This document shows, in pieces, positions 1-7,619 of a stretch of DNA of 64,000 nt (within the stretch, counting starts at the first letter, position 1; every line of letters begins with the position of its first letter). The stretch is from Pedococcus bigeumensis (GTDB lineage Bacteria; Actinomycetota; Actinomycetes; Actinomycetales; Dermatophilaceae), in contig NZ_RCZM01000001.1 of the NCBI RefSeq assembly GCF_006438965.1, positions 1,097-65,096 of the forward strand. Reading direction: 5' to 3'. A program made the position numbers and the translations under genes. Under the pieces are notes generated by a model. That model saw nothing but the letters and a program-made list of their open reading frames with translations. It did not search any database and was not told where the DNA came from.

Positions 1-77
1 ACCACCGGCCCCACTCAGCGATCGGCAAGGCCGCACCCATCACCAGATTGGACAACCTGGCTGGACATCACAACTAG
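1..77 (+). mobile_element. C-terminal tail of an IS481-type transposase (truncated by window edge)
   Basis: Reading frame 3 from base 3 stays open to a TAG at 75-77 and gives a tail containing HRPHSAIG, then API-RL and NL-GHH. This is the hallmark C-terminus of IS481-family DDE transposases, which usually end in HRPHSA-G--P-SRL. Only about 24 residues lie in the window, so whether the element is intact cannot be judged. No terminal inverted repeat is obvious between the stop and the gene that begins its stop codon at 97. It suggests insertion or rearrangement at the edge of the polysaccharide locus. The assignment rests on this short motif only. Confidence 0.65.
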
Positions 78-87
78 GAGCCGGTAT

Positions 88-109
88 GCCGCGGCGTCAC
101 CGCCGCGGC
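88..109. terminator. GC-rich hairpin over the stop codon of the first minus-strand gene
   Basis: Arms GCCGCGGCG (88-96) and CGCCGCGGC (101-109) pair perfectly around a 4-nt loop. The stop codon of the minus-strand gene (97-99) lies in the stem and loop. There is no T tract, as is usual for actinobacterial hairpin terminators. It could serve both the IS481 tail and the minus-strand gene. Confidence 0.45.
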
Positions 110-1314
110 TCCTCTCCGCGAGGTCCGGTGGTGGTCTCCGCGGGGTCCAGCCACGCGTAGAGGAGCCACCCGAGCTCGTAGGGTCGGCACTCGTGGTCGA
201 CGACCACGGCGGGCAGCACCCGGTCGAGGCCGGGGACGGTAGCGCCTGGCCTGGCCCAGGTGGCCACCGCGCCGACGCCTCGGGCCAGCTTGGGGGGTTC
301 GCGGCGGCCCACCTTCCGCCACACGACGTTGGTGCCGGGGTCGACGAGCTCGTCGAAGACCTCGGGGTGCGCGCGCAGCCAGTCCAGGCCGAGCCCGATC
401 TCACCGACCCGGTCGCGGCCGCCTGCGTCGGCCAGCTCGAACAGCGCCATGGGTGCCATCGCGTGCTGGTGGACGCTGTAGACGGGGAACCGCTCCACGA
501 CGGTGCCCACCCGGAAGTCGTAGTGCCACCACCACTGGCCGTGGGCACCCTGCTGGCTGCAGAAGGCGGCAGCGCAGCGTTCGGCAGCCTCGAGCGCTCC
601 GGGGTCTCCTGACATGGCGTGCAGCCTGGCCAGCGCCTGGACCGGATAGACCTGGTCGGCGAAGCAGCCCACGTGGGCCCGCCACGCGGGAGTGCCTCCA
701 TGGGGGGCTCGGGCGAACAGCCCCGAGTCGCCCTGGCTCGTCATCAGCCACGCCCGGGCGGCGGTCCTGACCGTGCCGACCGATCCCTCGTCGCCTCCGT
801 CGGCCCGGGCGACACCCGCGGCACCGGCCGCGACGGCGGCCGTGAGCATCCAGGCCACGTCGACCGTCAGGAGGGGAGCCGACGGGACCGCCAAGGCGGC
901 GCCCAGCCGGGCGAACAGCTCGTCGGAGACCACACCCGCGACCTCGGCGAGCGCCCACGCCGTGAGGGCCGCGCCGCCGAGGTCGTCAGTGGTCAGGGCG
1001 GCAGGCAGCAGGCTGGTGACGAACGGTGCTGCCGGCTGGCCGAGGACCTTCTGCTGGAGGTCCTCGGGAAGACGATGCGCACCCAGGGCGACGATCGCGT
1101 CATACAGCAGGTCGGTGCCTTCGAGGAGCGTGTGCGGCCCGTCCGGGCCGGGAACTCCGCGCAGGGTGTGGGCGAAGACCCCTGTCGGCAGGCGCATCTG
1201 CTCCAGTCCGCGGACCGAGAGGTCGACGAGCTGGGAGACCCGGGACTCGACGCGCCAGGCGGCCGACTCCATCTGGCGTACCCGGCTCGACGGCAGCATG
1301 GGTGTACTCGTCAC
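97..1314 (-). CDS. helical (toroid-like) protein of polysaccharide locus, stand-alone copy
   Basis: A 405-residue protein of unknown function. It is clearly paralogous to the first ~415 residues of the WecG-type fusion protein at 5395-7425. Both share HTLRGVPGP near the N-terminus, a CFADQVYP-QALARL segment, QWWWHYD, VERFPVYSVHQHAMAPMAL and a C-terminal ECRPYELGWLLYAW. The regular Ala/Leu-rich helices and Trp/His motifs recall (alpha/alpha)6 toroid folds such as polysaccharide lyases or terpene-cyclase-like proteins, but no catalytic residues can be assigned. I chose the GTG at 1314 because GGGGAGGAG sits just upstream; a GTG at 1344 is the longer alternative. It is divergent from wecB across 170 bases. 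The shared conserved motifs suggest an enzymatic or sugar-binding role in glycan assembly (inference). Confidence 0.7.
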   Translation of the reverse strand: MTSTPMLPSSRVRQMESAAWRVESRVSQLVDLSVRGLEQMRLPTGVFAHTLRGVPGPDGPHTLLEGTDLLYDAIVALGAHRLPEDLQQKVLGQPAAPFVTSLLPAALTTDDLGGAALTAWALAEVAGVVSDELFARLGAALAVPSAPLLTVDVAWMLTAAVAAGAAGVARADGGDEGSVGTVRTAARAWLMTSQGDSGLFARAPHGGTPAWRAHVGCFADQVYPVQALARLHAMSGDPGALEAAERCAAAFCSQQGAHGQWWWHYDFRVGTVVERFPVYSVHQHAMAPMALFELADAGGRDRVGEIGLGLDWLRAHPEVFDELVDPGTNVVWRKVGRREPPKLARGVGAVATWARPGATVPGLDRVLPAVVVDHECRPYELGWLLYAWLDPAETTTGPRGEEPRR

Positions 1315-1484
1315 AGCTCTCCTCCCCGCGCGTGTCTGCGACACACCAACGCTAGGACACCCGGTGCGGGCGGGTCAGCCAGTTGTCCAGATCTCGGGCC
1401 ATTCGGTCAGCCTCGGCGCGATGGCCCTCTCCTGCTGCCCCCGCTCTCCTACGATGACGGCAAGGGACCTCGGGAGGAACAATC

Positions 1485-2627
1485 GTGCGGCGGATCATGG
1501 TCGTCTACGGCACCCGGCCGGAAGCCATCAAGATGGCACCTGTCGTGGGCGCCCTCGAGCGGTCCGAGCACCTGTCGCCCGTGGTGGTGCTGACCGGTCA
1601 GCACCGGACGATGCTCGACCAGGTCAACTCGTTGTTCGGGATCGAGGCGGCGCACGACCTCGACATCATCTCGCCGCGCCAGACCCTCGAGGACATCACC
1701 ACTCGAACGCTGGTGGGCCTGAGGCCGCTGCTCGAGCAGGAGCAGCCCGACGCCGTCCTCGTCCAGGGCGACACGACGACCTGCTTCGCAGCCGCTCTCG
1801 GTGCGTTCTACCACCAGGTGCCGGTCTTCCACCTCGAGGCAGGGCTGCGGACCGACAACCGCTACAACCCCTTTCCCGAGGAGGTGAACCGCCGGCTGAC
1901 CACGCAGCTCGCCGCGCTCCACCTGGCCCCGACCTCGACCTCGCGGGAGAACCTCCTCCGGGACGGCGTGGACCCCGCCGCTGTCGTGACGACCGGTAAC
2001 ACGGTCATCGATGCGCTGCTCGACGTCGTCGGGCGGGGCGCCGAGTTCACCCGGGCGGACCTCACCGACCTCAGGGGACGCCGGGTCGTGCTGATCACGG
2101 CCCACCGGCGCGAGTCGTGGGGAGAGCCGATGCGGCAGTCCGGACGGGCCATCGCCCGGCTCGCCGACGCGTTCCCCGACGTGGTCTTCGTCCTCCCGGC
2201 GCACCTGAACCCCACCGTGCGCGAGGTGCTGCTCCCCATCGTCGGGGATCGCGACAACGTGCTGGTGACCGAGCCGCTGGACTACGCGGACTTCGCGTCG
2301 CTGATGAGCATCTCCGAGGTCGTCCTCACCGACAGTGGGGGAGTCCAGGAGGAGGCGCCGAGCCTGGGCAAGCCGGTCCTCGTGATGCGCGAGACGACCG
2401 AGCGACCCGAAGCCGTCACGGCCGGCACGGTCCGGCTGGTCGGAACCGATGAGGAACGCATCGTCGCGGAGGTCACGTCGCTGCTCACCGACCCTGCGGC
2501 ATACGGCGCGATGGCGCAGGCGGTCAACCCGTACGGGGACGGCCGGGCGGCCGTTCGATGCGTCCAGGCGATGGAAAGCTTCTTCGGATGTGCCGCGCGC
2601 CCCGACGAGTTCGTCGCGGACCGCTGA
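1485..2627 (+). CDS. wecB: UDP-N-acetylglucosamine 2-epimerase (non-hydrolysing)
   Basis: A 380-residue cytosolic enzyme that interconverts UDP-GlcNAc and UDP-ManNAc. The N-terminus VVYGTRPEAIKMAPV and TGQHRTMLD are the family's nucleotide-sugar motifs. VQGDTTT, HLEAGLRT and FPEEVNRRL (catalytic Asp/Glu region) follow, and a C-terminal LTDSGGVQEEAPSLGKPVLVMR binds the UDP portion. Length is normal for WecB/MnaA. The GTG at 1485 is preceded by GGGAGGAA (1472-1479), and MRRIMVVYG fits the family start. Together with wecC (4142-5398) it would supply UDP-ManNAcA to the WecG/TagA-type transferase encoded beside it. It is transcribed alone, divergent from the helical-domain gene. Confidence 0.95.
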   Translation: MRRIMVVYGTRPEAIKMAPVVGALERSEHLSPVVVLTGQHRTMLDQVNSLFGIEAAHDLDIISPRQTLEDITTRTLVGLRPLLEQEQPDAVLVQGDTTTCFAAALGAFYHQVPVFHLEAGLRTDNRYNPFPEEVNRRLTTQLAALHLAPTSTSRENLLRDGVDPAAVVTTGNTVIDALLDVVGRGAEFTRADLTDLRGRRVVLITAHRRESWGEPMRQSGRAIARLADAFPDVVFVLPAHLNPTVREVLLPIVGDRDNVLVTEPLDYADFASLMSISEVVLTDSGGVQEEAPSLGKPVLVMRETTERPEAVTAGTVRLVGTDEERIVAEVTSLLTDPAAYGAMAQAVNPYGDGRAAVRCVQAMESFFGCAARPDEFVADR

Positions 2628-2690
2628 CGGGCCGCTGGCCTGCAAGGACGCGGTGGAGAACGGCCGAGGCGGCCTGGTCCGTTCATCCAT

Positions 2691-2737
2691 TTGACGTAGG
2701 GATTCCTACGGTTTCTGCCCGAGTTGCTGCTACGGTT
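2691..2737 (+). promoter_or_regulatory. inverted and direct repeats upstream of the beta-helix gene
   Basis: CGTAGG-GATT-CCTACG (2695-2710) is a perfect inverted repeat that begins in a TTGACG hexamer (2691-2696). CTACGGTT occurs at 2706-2713 and again at 2730-2737, 24 bp apart. This places a candidate operator in the 196-base gap before the secreted beta-helix gene. The exact -10 is not clear. Confidence 0.35.
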
Positions 2738-2823
2738 CCGCGGAGCAAGTGCATGTCCGGGCAGGGCCGGGTGCAGAAAATGGTGCCGGCTGAGGCGCCT
2801 TTCGCTCCGAGGAGTCCCCTTTC

Positions 2824-4131
2824 ATGGCGCCATCCCCCCGCATCATCTCGCTGTCCTCCGGGGCTCGTGCCCTCGTGGTGCTCACGGCCCTGCTGGGCGG
2901 TGGGGCCGTCGTCGCTGCGGCCGCTGTGCCCGTCGTCCAGGACACCGTGCAGCCACCCGCTCGGGTGGCAGCAGCGAGCACGTCCGCGGCCCCGGGGACG
3001 ACGGCTGCCGACCGCAGCGTCCTGCCGCTGTCGAGTGGCGGCGACGAGGTCAGCGGGGCCGCGAGTACCTCCATGACGGACAGCTCGGTCGCACGCCAGC
3101 AGCTTCGCTCAGCAACCTCTGCGGCCCCGGCCCTGAAGGCGGCCGCGGCTGGTGCCTCCGTGACGGCTGACGCGCCACGCGGAACCTGGAAGAGGAAGCC
3201 CCCGCCCACCACGACCACGACCACCACGCCCCCTCCTGCGGGTGCCTGCGCCACGGCCAAGGTCTGGGCCACCCTGGCCGCGTGCGGCTGGCCGGGCCCC
3301 GGCAACACCGGCTACCCGGCTGGGCAGACCTTCGTCGCGAAGTCCGCCGTGGTGGTGCAGACCGACAACACCGTCATCGACGGGTGGAAGGTCACCGGAG
3401 GCATCGTGGTCAGTGCCAAGAACGTGACGATTCGCAACAGCTGGGTGACGAACGACGGCGGCGGTGCAAGCGGTAGTGCCGTCATCTTCATCGAGGCGGG
3501 AGCCTCGGCGACGATCGAGCACACGACGATGGACGGGCTCAACCACACCCACGCGTGCATCTTCCACGTGGGCACGTCGTTCAGGGCAGTCGCGAACGAC
3601 TGCAAGGGCATCAACGACGGCATCTTCATGTGGTCGGACACTCCCGGCGCTGACGGGACGGGCGACAACTTCACGATCCAGGACAACTGGCTGCACGCGT
3701 TCACGACCAACGCCGCCAACGGTCACATCGACGGCATTCAGACCGAGGGCGCCAAGAACGGCGTGATCCGGCACAACACGATCGACGTGGCAGCGGGGCA
3801 GGACTCGGCCATCGCGCTGTGGAACTCGCGCAAGAGCGTCGACAATGTCGTGATCGACCACAACCTCATGCAGGGCGGCGGCTTCGCCACGTATGCCGAG
3901 GACTACTCGCCGTCCGAGAGCAGCCCGGCCGGTGGCTACAGCGTCACGCGGGTCTCCTACACGAACAACGTCTTCTCGACCTCACGGTATGGCTGCGTGG
4001 GCCAGTGGGGGGTCTGGTACACCCGGGGCAAGCCCACCGACGGGTGGAACCGCACCGGCAACTACGTGCTGGAGACCGGGCAGAAGATCGACTCGGCCAA
4101 CCCGTCGGTCAGCGGCCAGCTCTGCACGTAG
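2824..4131 (+). CDS. secreted right-handed parallel beta-helix protein
   Basis: A 435-residue exported protein. An N-terminal hydrophobic segment (about residues 16-37, ending in an Ala-rich stretch) is a signal peptide or anchor. A low-complexity Ala/Ser/Thr stalk follows, with a TTTTTTTPPP linker near 131-140. A Cys-containing start (GACATAKVWATL) then opens a repetitive domain with regularly spaced N-V-I / V-I-D-G / VTIRNSWV / ATIEHTTMDG / VIRHNTID / VVIDHNLM / VSYTNNVF rungs, the pattern of pectate-lyase-like parallel beta-helices. No catalytic triad can be assigned, so lyase, hydrolase and adhesin all remain possible. It lies inside the ManNAcA-type polysaccharide locus and ends 10 bases from the convergent wecC, so action on the exported glycan is a reasonable inference. 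The ATG follows GGAGTCCCC loosely. Confidence 0.75.
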   Translation: MAPSPRIISLSSGARALVVLTALLGGGAVVAAAAVPVVQDTVQPPARVAAASTSAAPGTTAADRSVLPLSSGGDEVSGAASTSMTDSSVARQQLRSATSAAPALKAAAAGASVTADAPRGTWKRKPPPTTTTTTTPPPAGACATAKVWATLAACGWPGPGNTGYPAGQTFVAKSAVVVQTDNTVIDGWKVTGGIVVSAKNVTIRNSWVTNDGGGASGSAVIFIEAGASATIEHTTMDGLNHTHACIFHVGTSFRAVANDCKGINDGIFMWSDTPGADGTGDNFTIQDNWLHAFTTNAANGHIDGIQTEGAKNGVIRHNTIDVAAGQDSAIALWNSRKSVDNVVIDHNLMQGGGFATYAEDYSPSESSPAGGYSVTRVSYTNNVFSTSRYGCVGQWGVWYTRGKPTDGWNRTGNYVLETGQKIDSANPSVSGQLCT

Positions 4132-4141
4132 GGACGGCCGC

Positions 4142-5398
4142 TCAGCGCCAGATGCCCCTGGTGTCGTAGACGACCTTGCCGGCCAACCAGCTGCGGTTCA
4201 TCGAGCGGAACTGGTCGTGGTCGACGAGCAGCGCGACGATGTCGGAGGTCTCCACGGCCTTCTCCGCCGGGACCAGCCGCAGGTTGGGCAGCACGGCGAG
4301 CCGTTGGGGAAGAGCCGTGGTGAACGGTTCCGCCACGAGGATCTCCACGTCGGGCAGGGACCGGGCGATCTCCTCGACGATGTCGACGGCCGGGCTCTCC
4401 CTGAGGTCGTCGATGTTGGCCTTGAAGGCCAGACCAAGGCAGGCGATGGTCGGGTCGCGGAACCGCGATGCCTTCGAAACCACCTGTTGCGCAACGTGAT
4501 GCGGCTTGTGGTCGTTGATCTCGCGGGCGGTCCGGATCAGCTTGGAGAGCTCGGGAGCGGCGCCGACGATGAACCACGGGTCGACGGCGATGCAGTGCCC
4601 GCCAACTCCCGGCCCAGGGTTGAGGATGTTCACGCGGGGGTGCCGGTTGGCCATCTTGATGACCTCCCACGCGTCCAAGTGCAGCGACTCGCAGATCAGC
4701 GACAGCTCGTTGGCGAACGCGATGTTGACGTCCCGGTAGGCGTTCTCGGTCAGCTTGGCCATCTCGGCGCTGGCGGCGTCGGTGAGCAGGATGTCGCCCT
4801 GGGCGAAGACCCGGTAGATCGCGGCTGCCTTCTCCGCGCAACGACGGGTGATCCCTCCGACCACGCGGTCGTTGGTGACCATCTCGATCATGACGCGGCC
4901 CGGGAGGACCCGCTCCGGGCAGTGCGCGACGTAGATGTCGGCCATTCCCTCTGAGGCGTGGGGGAGGGTGAGGTCCGGTCGTAGCTCGGCCAGCTGGCGG
5001 CTGATCCCCATCGACGTTCCCGGGGGTGAGGTCGACTCGAGGATGACGATCTCACCGCCACGAAGCTGCGGCGCGATCTGGGCCACCGCCTTCTCGATGT
5101 AGGAGACGTCGGCGGTGTGGTCGTCGTTGAACGGCGTGGGCACGGCGATGATGTAGGCGTCGGCTTCAGGCGTCTCCATCGTGGCGGTCAGCCGCCCGAT
5201 GCTGACGGCGCCGCTGACCCCCACCGCGAGGTCGGGCTCGACGAAGGGGAGCTGACCCCTCGAGACCGCCTCGACCGTGGCCGGGTTGACGTCCACCCCG
5301 ACCACGTCGATGCCGCGGGTGGCCAGTGCCACCGCAGTCGGCAGGCCGATGTAACCCAGCCCGATCACGGCGACTCGGCCGCTGAACACCTCGGTCAT
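4142..5398 (-). CDS. wecC: UDP-N-acetyl-D-mannosamine dehydrogenase
   Basis: A 418-residue member of the UDP-glucose/GDP-mannose dehydrogenase family. It oxidises UDP-ManNAc twice with NAD to UDP-ManNAcA. The Rossmann motif VIGLGYIGLP is at residues 8-17, ESTSPPGTS in the middle marks the substrate side, and GPGVGGHCIAVDPWF carries the catalytic Cys. A C-terminal LGLAFKANIDDLRESPA is the UDP-binding domain start. The ATG (5396-5398) overlaps the TGA of the upstream helical-domain/WecG fusion gene by four bases (ATGA), implying translational coupling. Supply of ManNAcA next to its likely transferase fits the neighbourhood. Substrate choice (ManNAc over Glc) is inferred from the neighbouring wecB. 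Confidence 0.92.
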   Translation of the reverse strand: MTEVFSGRVAVIGLGYIGLPTAVALATRGIDVVGVDVNPATVEAVSRGQLPFVEPDLAVGVSGAVSIGRLTATMETPEADAYIIAVPTPFNDDHTADVSYIEKAVAQIAPQLRGGEIVILESTSPPGTSMGISRQLAELRPDLTLPHASEGMADIYVAHCPERVLPGRVMIEMVTNDRVVGGITRRCAEKAAAIYRVFAQGDILLTDAASAEMAKLTENAYRDVNIAFANELSLICESLHLDAWEVIKMANRHPRVNILNPGPGVGGHCIAVDPWFIVGAAPELSKLIRTAREINDHKPHHVAQQVVSKASRFRDPTIACLGLAFKANIDDLRESPAVDIVEEIARSLPDVEILVAEPFTTALPQRLAVLPNLRLVPAEKAVETSDIVALLVDHDQFRSMNRSWLAGKVVYDTRGIWR

Positions 5399-7425
5399 GA
5401 CACGCTCCTGAGCTCTTGTTCGGCAGTCGGCGCCGCGGCATACGGCAAGGTGGGGCGCACGCGCTCCTGGATGGTGAGGGCCAGGAAGGCCGTGTTGGTG
5501 GTGAGGTAGCGACGCGCCAGCCGGCGCGGCTCCTGCTTGAGGCGGTAGGCCCACTCCATGCCGGCCCGTTGCCAAGCGAGCGGGGCTCGGTCGGTCACGC
5601 CGGCCAGGACGTCGAACGAGCCACCGACGCCGTGCACGACCGGCACGTCCAGGCTCTGGCCGTAGGTCCCGATGAAGATCTCCTTCTTGGGCGAGACCAT
5701 CCCGAGGAAGAGCATGTCGGCTCCGGACCGTCGGATGGACTCGGCGACCTCGGGTGCCTGCGCGTCGGTGAAGTAGCCGTCCCGGCTGCCGACCACCATG
5801 GCCCGGGGGTAGCGCTGCTCGACGACGCGCGCGACCTCGGCCACGACTTCGGGGCGGGCACCCAGGAGGTAGACCTTGCGGCGGTCACGGTCGGCCAGGG
5901 CGAGGAGGGCCTCGAACAGGTCGATGCCGGCGACGCGTTCGGGCAGCGGGCGGCCGAGGAGGCGACTGGCCCACACGACGGACTGGCCGTCGGCGACCAT
6001 GACCTCGCACTGCAGCAGGGAGTTCCGCAGCAGGGCGTCGGAGCGCAGCCGCACCACCTTGGCGGCGTTCAGGACGCCGATCTGGACAGGACGCTGGTGG
6101 CGAACGGCCGCGTCACACCGGCCCACGACCTCGGTGAGCGTCATGGCGTCCACGGGCATCCCGAAGAGGCGTTCGGTGCGGCGGGGCTGCGCGGGAACCA
6201 ATCTAAGCGAGTGGTCCTCCTGGTCGGGCACGGACAAGCGGTCGGCTCGGGGGGCGCTGTGCCAGGCGTAGAGCAGCCAGCCGAGCTCGTAGGGTCGGCA
6301 CTCGCGGTCGACGACGGTCGCCGGCATGACCCGGTCGACACCGGGCAGGTGCCAGCCGCGACGCACCGAGGTGGTGACGGCCGCGAGCTTGCGCGCAGCC
6401 TTGGCGCGTTCGCGCCGGCCGACCTTGCGCCAGACGACGCCGAGGTCGTCATCGAGCAGCTCGGCTCCGACCTCCGGGTGCGTTCGCAGCCAGTCGAGAC
6501 CCTTCAGGACCTCGTCGGTGTGGTCGTCACCACCGCACTCGGCCAGGTCGAACAGGGCCATCGGCGCCATGGCGTGCTGGTGGACGCTGTAGACCGGGAA
6601 CCGCTCGACGACCGAGCCGTCGCGTGCGTCGTAGTGCCACCACCACTGCCCGGCGCTGCCCTGGACTGCGCAGATCGCTGCAGCGCAACGGTTGGCGGCG
6701 TCCATCGCCACGGGGTCCCCGTCGGCCGCCGCGAGCCGGGCCAGCGCCTGGATCGGGTAGACCTGATCGGCGAAGCACCCGACGTGGGCGCGCAGCCGCC
6801 CGAGCGAGCTGGCGGGAAGCGCATGGGGGAACACCCCGGTCGGTCCCTGTGCCTCCAGGAGCCGAGCCCGTCCGACTGCTGCGACGGCAGCCACGTCGTC
6901 GGCAAGGCCATCGGCGCCGGCCGCGGCGCCCAGGCCGCGCGCGGCGACAGCCGCGGTGACCATCCACGCGACGTCCACGGTCGGCAGCGGTCGGCCGGAG
7001 TCCAGCCAGGTGCGCAGCCGGCTGAAGAGCGCTGCGTCTCCCGTCGTGCCGACCTCAGCGGCCGACCACGCAGCCAACGCGACGGCGCCCGGGTCGGTGG
7101 CCGTCACGGCCTGCTGAGCCACCTCGGTGGCCAGGTCGAGCGCCGTCAGGCCGTCCAGGACACGGGTCTGGTCCGTCGCCGGAACGCACGCGAGGCCGAG
7201 GGCCGAGATCGCGGCATACCGCAGGTTGCGGCCCTCGACCCGGCCGTAGCGACCCTGCGGTCCCGGAACCCCGCGAAGCGTCTGGACGAAGTTGCGCTCC
7301 GGCGCGACGAACATCGCGGCGAGCCCACGCAGGCTCACGGAGGTGAGCCTGTCGATGAAGTCCTCTGATCCCGACCTCCGAGCCCCCCCGGATGCCCTTC
7401 CTGCTGGCATGCGCGCCTTCCCCAC
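5395..7425 (-). CDS. fusion: helical toroid-like domain + WecG/TagA/CpsF glycosyltransferase (GT26)
   Basis: A 676-residue two-domain protein. Residues 1 to ~415 match the stand-alone protein at 97-1314 (QWWWHYD, VERFPVYSVHQHAMAPMAL, ECRPYELGWLLYAWH). From ~421, LFGMPVDAMTLTEVV opens a complete WecG/TagA/CpsF domain with NAAKVV, MVADGQSVVW (the conserved Asp), RVAGIDLFEALL, VYLLGARPEVV, LFLGMVSPKKEIFI and GVGGSFDVLAG. GT26 enzymes transfer ManNAc or ManNAcA to an undecaprenyl-PP-linked sugar at the inner membrane face, matching the UDP-ManNAcA made by WecB and WecC. GT26 enzymes are usually about 240 residues and lack such an N-terminal partner, so this fusion is unusual. Start is GTG 7425 after GGAGGGG; ATG 7410 is an alternative. 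It is coupled to wecC by a 4-bp overlap. Confidence 0.85.
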   Translation of the reverse strand: MGKARMPAGRASGGARRSGSEDFIDRLTSVSLRGLAAMFVAPERNFVQTLRGVPGPQGRYGRVEGRNLRYAAISALGLACVPATDQTRVLDGLTALDLATEVAQQAVTATDPGAVALAAWSAAEVGTTGDAALFSRLRTWLDSGRPLPTVDVAWMVTAAVAARGLGAAAGADGLADDVAAVAAVGRARLLEAQGPTGVFPHALPASSLGRLRAHVGCFADQVYPIQALARLAAADGDPVAMDAANRCAAAICAVQGSAGQWWWHYDARDGSVVERFPVYSVHQHAMAPMALFDLAECGGDDHTDEVLKGLDWLRTHPEVGAELLDDDLGVVWRKVGRRERAKAARKLAAVTTSVRRGWHLPGVDRVMPATVVDRECRPYELGWLLYAWHSAPRADRLSVPDQEDHSLRLVPAQPRRTERLFGMPVDAMTLTEVVGRCDAAVRHQRPVQIGVLNAAKVVRLRSDALLRNSLLQCEVMVADGQSVVWASRLLGRPLPERVAGIDLFEALLALADRDRRKVYLLGARPEVVAEVARVVEQRYPRAMVVGSRDGYFTDAQAPEVAESIRRSGADMLFLGMVSPKKEIFIGTYGQSLDVPVVHGVGGSFDVLAGVTDRAPLAWQRAGMEWAYRLKQEPRRLARRYLTTNTAFLALTIQERVRPTLPYAAAPTAEQELRSVS

Positions 7426-7455
7426 TGCCCCTCCACACTGTTACTCACGCTCGCG

Positions 7456-7482
7456 AACACGGTTGTGGCACAACGCCGTGTT
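7456..7482. promoter_or_regulatory. 27-bp imperfect palindrome in divergent intergenic region
   Basis: Arms AACACGG (7456-7462) and CCGTGTT (7476-7482) enclose a second inverted repeat, TTGTG-G-CACAA. It lies between the divergent GT26-fusion gene (start 7425) and the nucleotidyltransferase gene. Its position and symmetry suggest an operator for one or both promoters; a regulator cannot be named. Confidence 0.45.
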
Positions 7483-7619
7483 GCTATCGAGGGTAGGAAC
7501 CCCCGGTGGTCAGGGCAGGCCCCATCCGCATGAGCGCAATCTCATGCGCACGGTGGAAGTCGACTACGTCTTTCGCGGTAGTCGCGAGCACGGAGTGGGG
7601 TTCCGACTACCGTTCCACC

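Noticed and set aside
2711-2823. Possible riboswitch in the leader of the beta-helix gene
   Set aside because: I compared it with c-di-GMP, c-di-AMP and cobalamin patterns as far as I recall them and found no conserved core.
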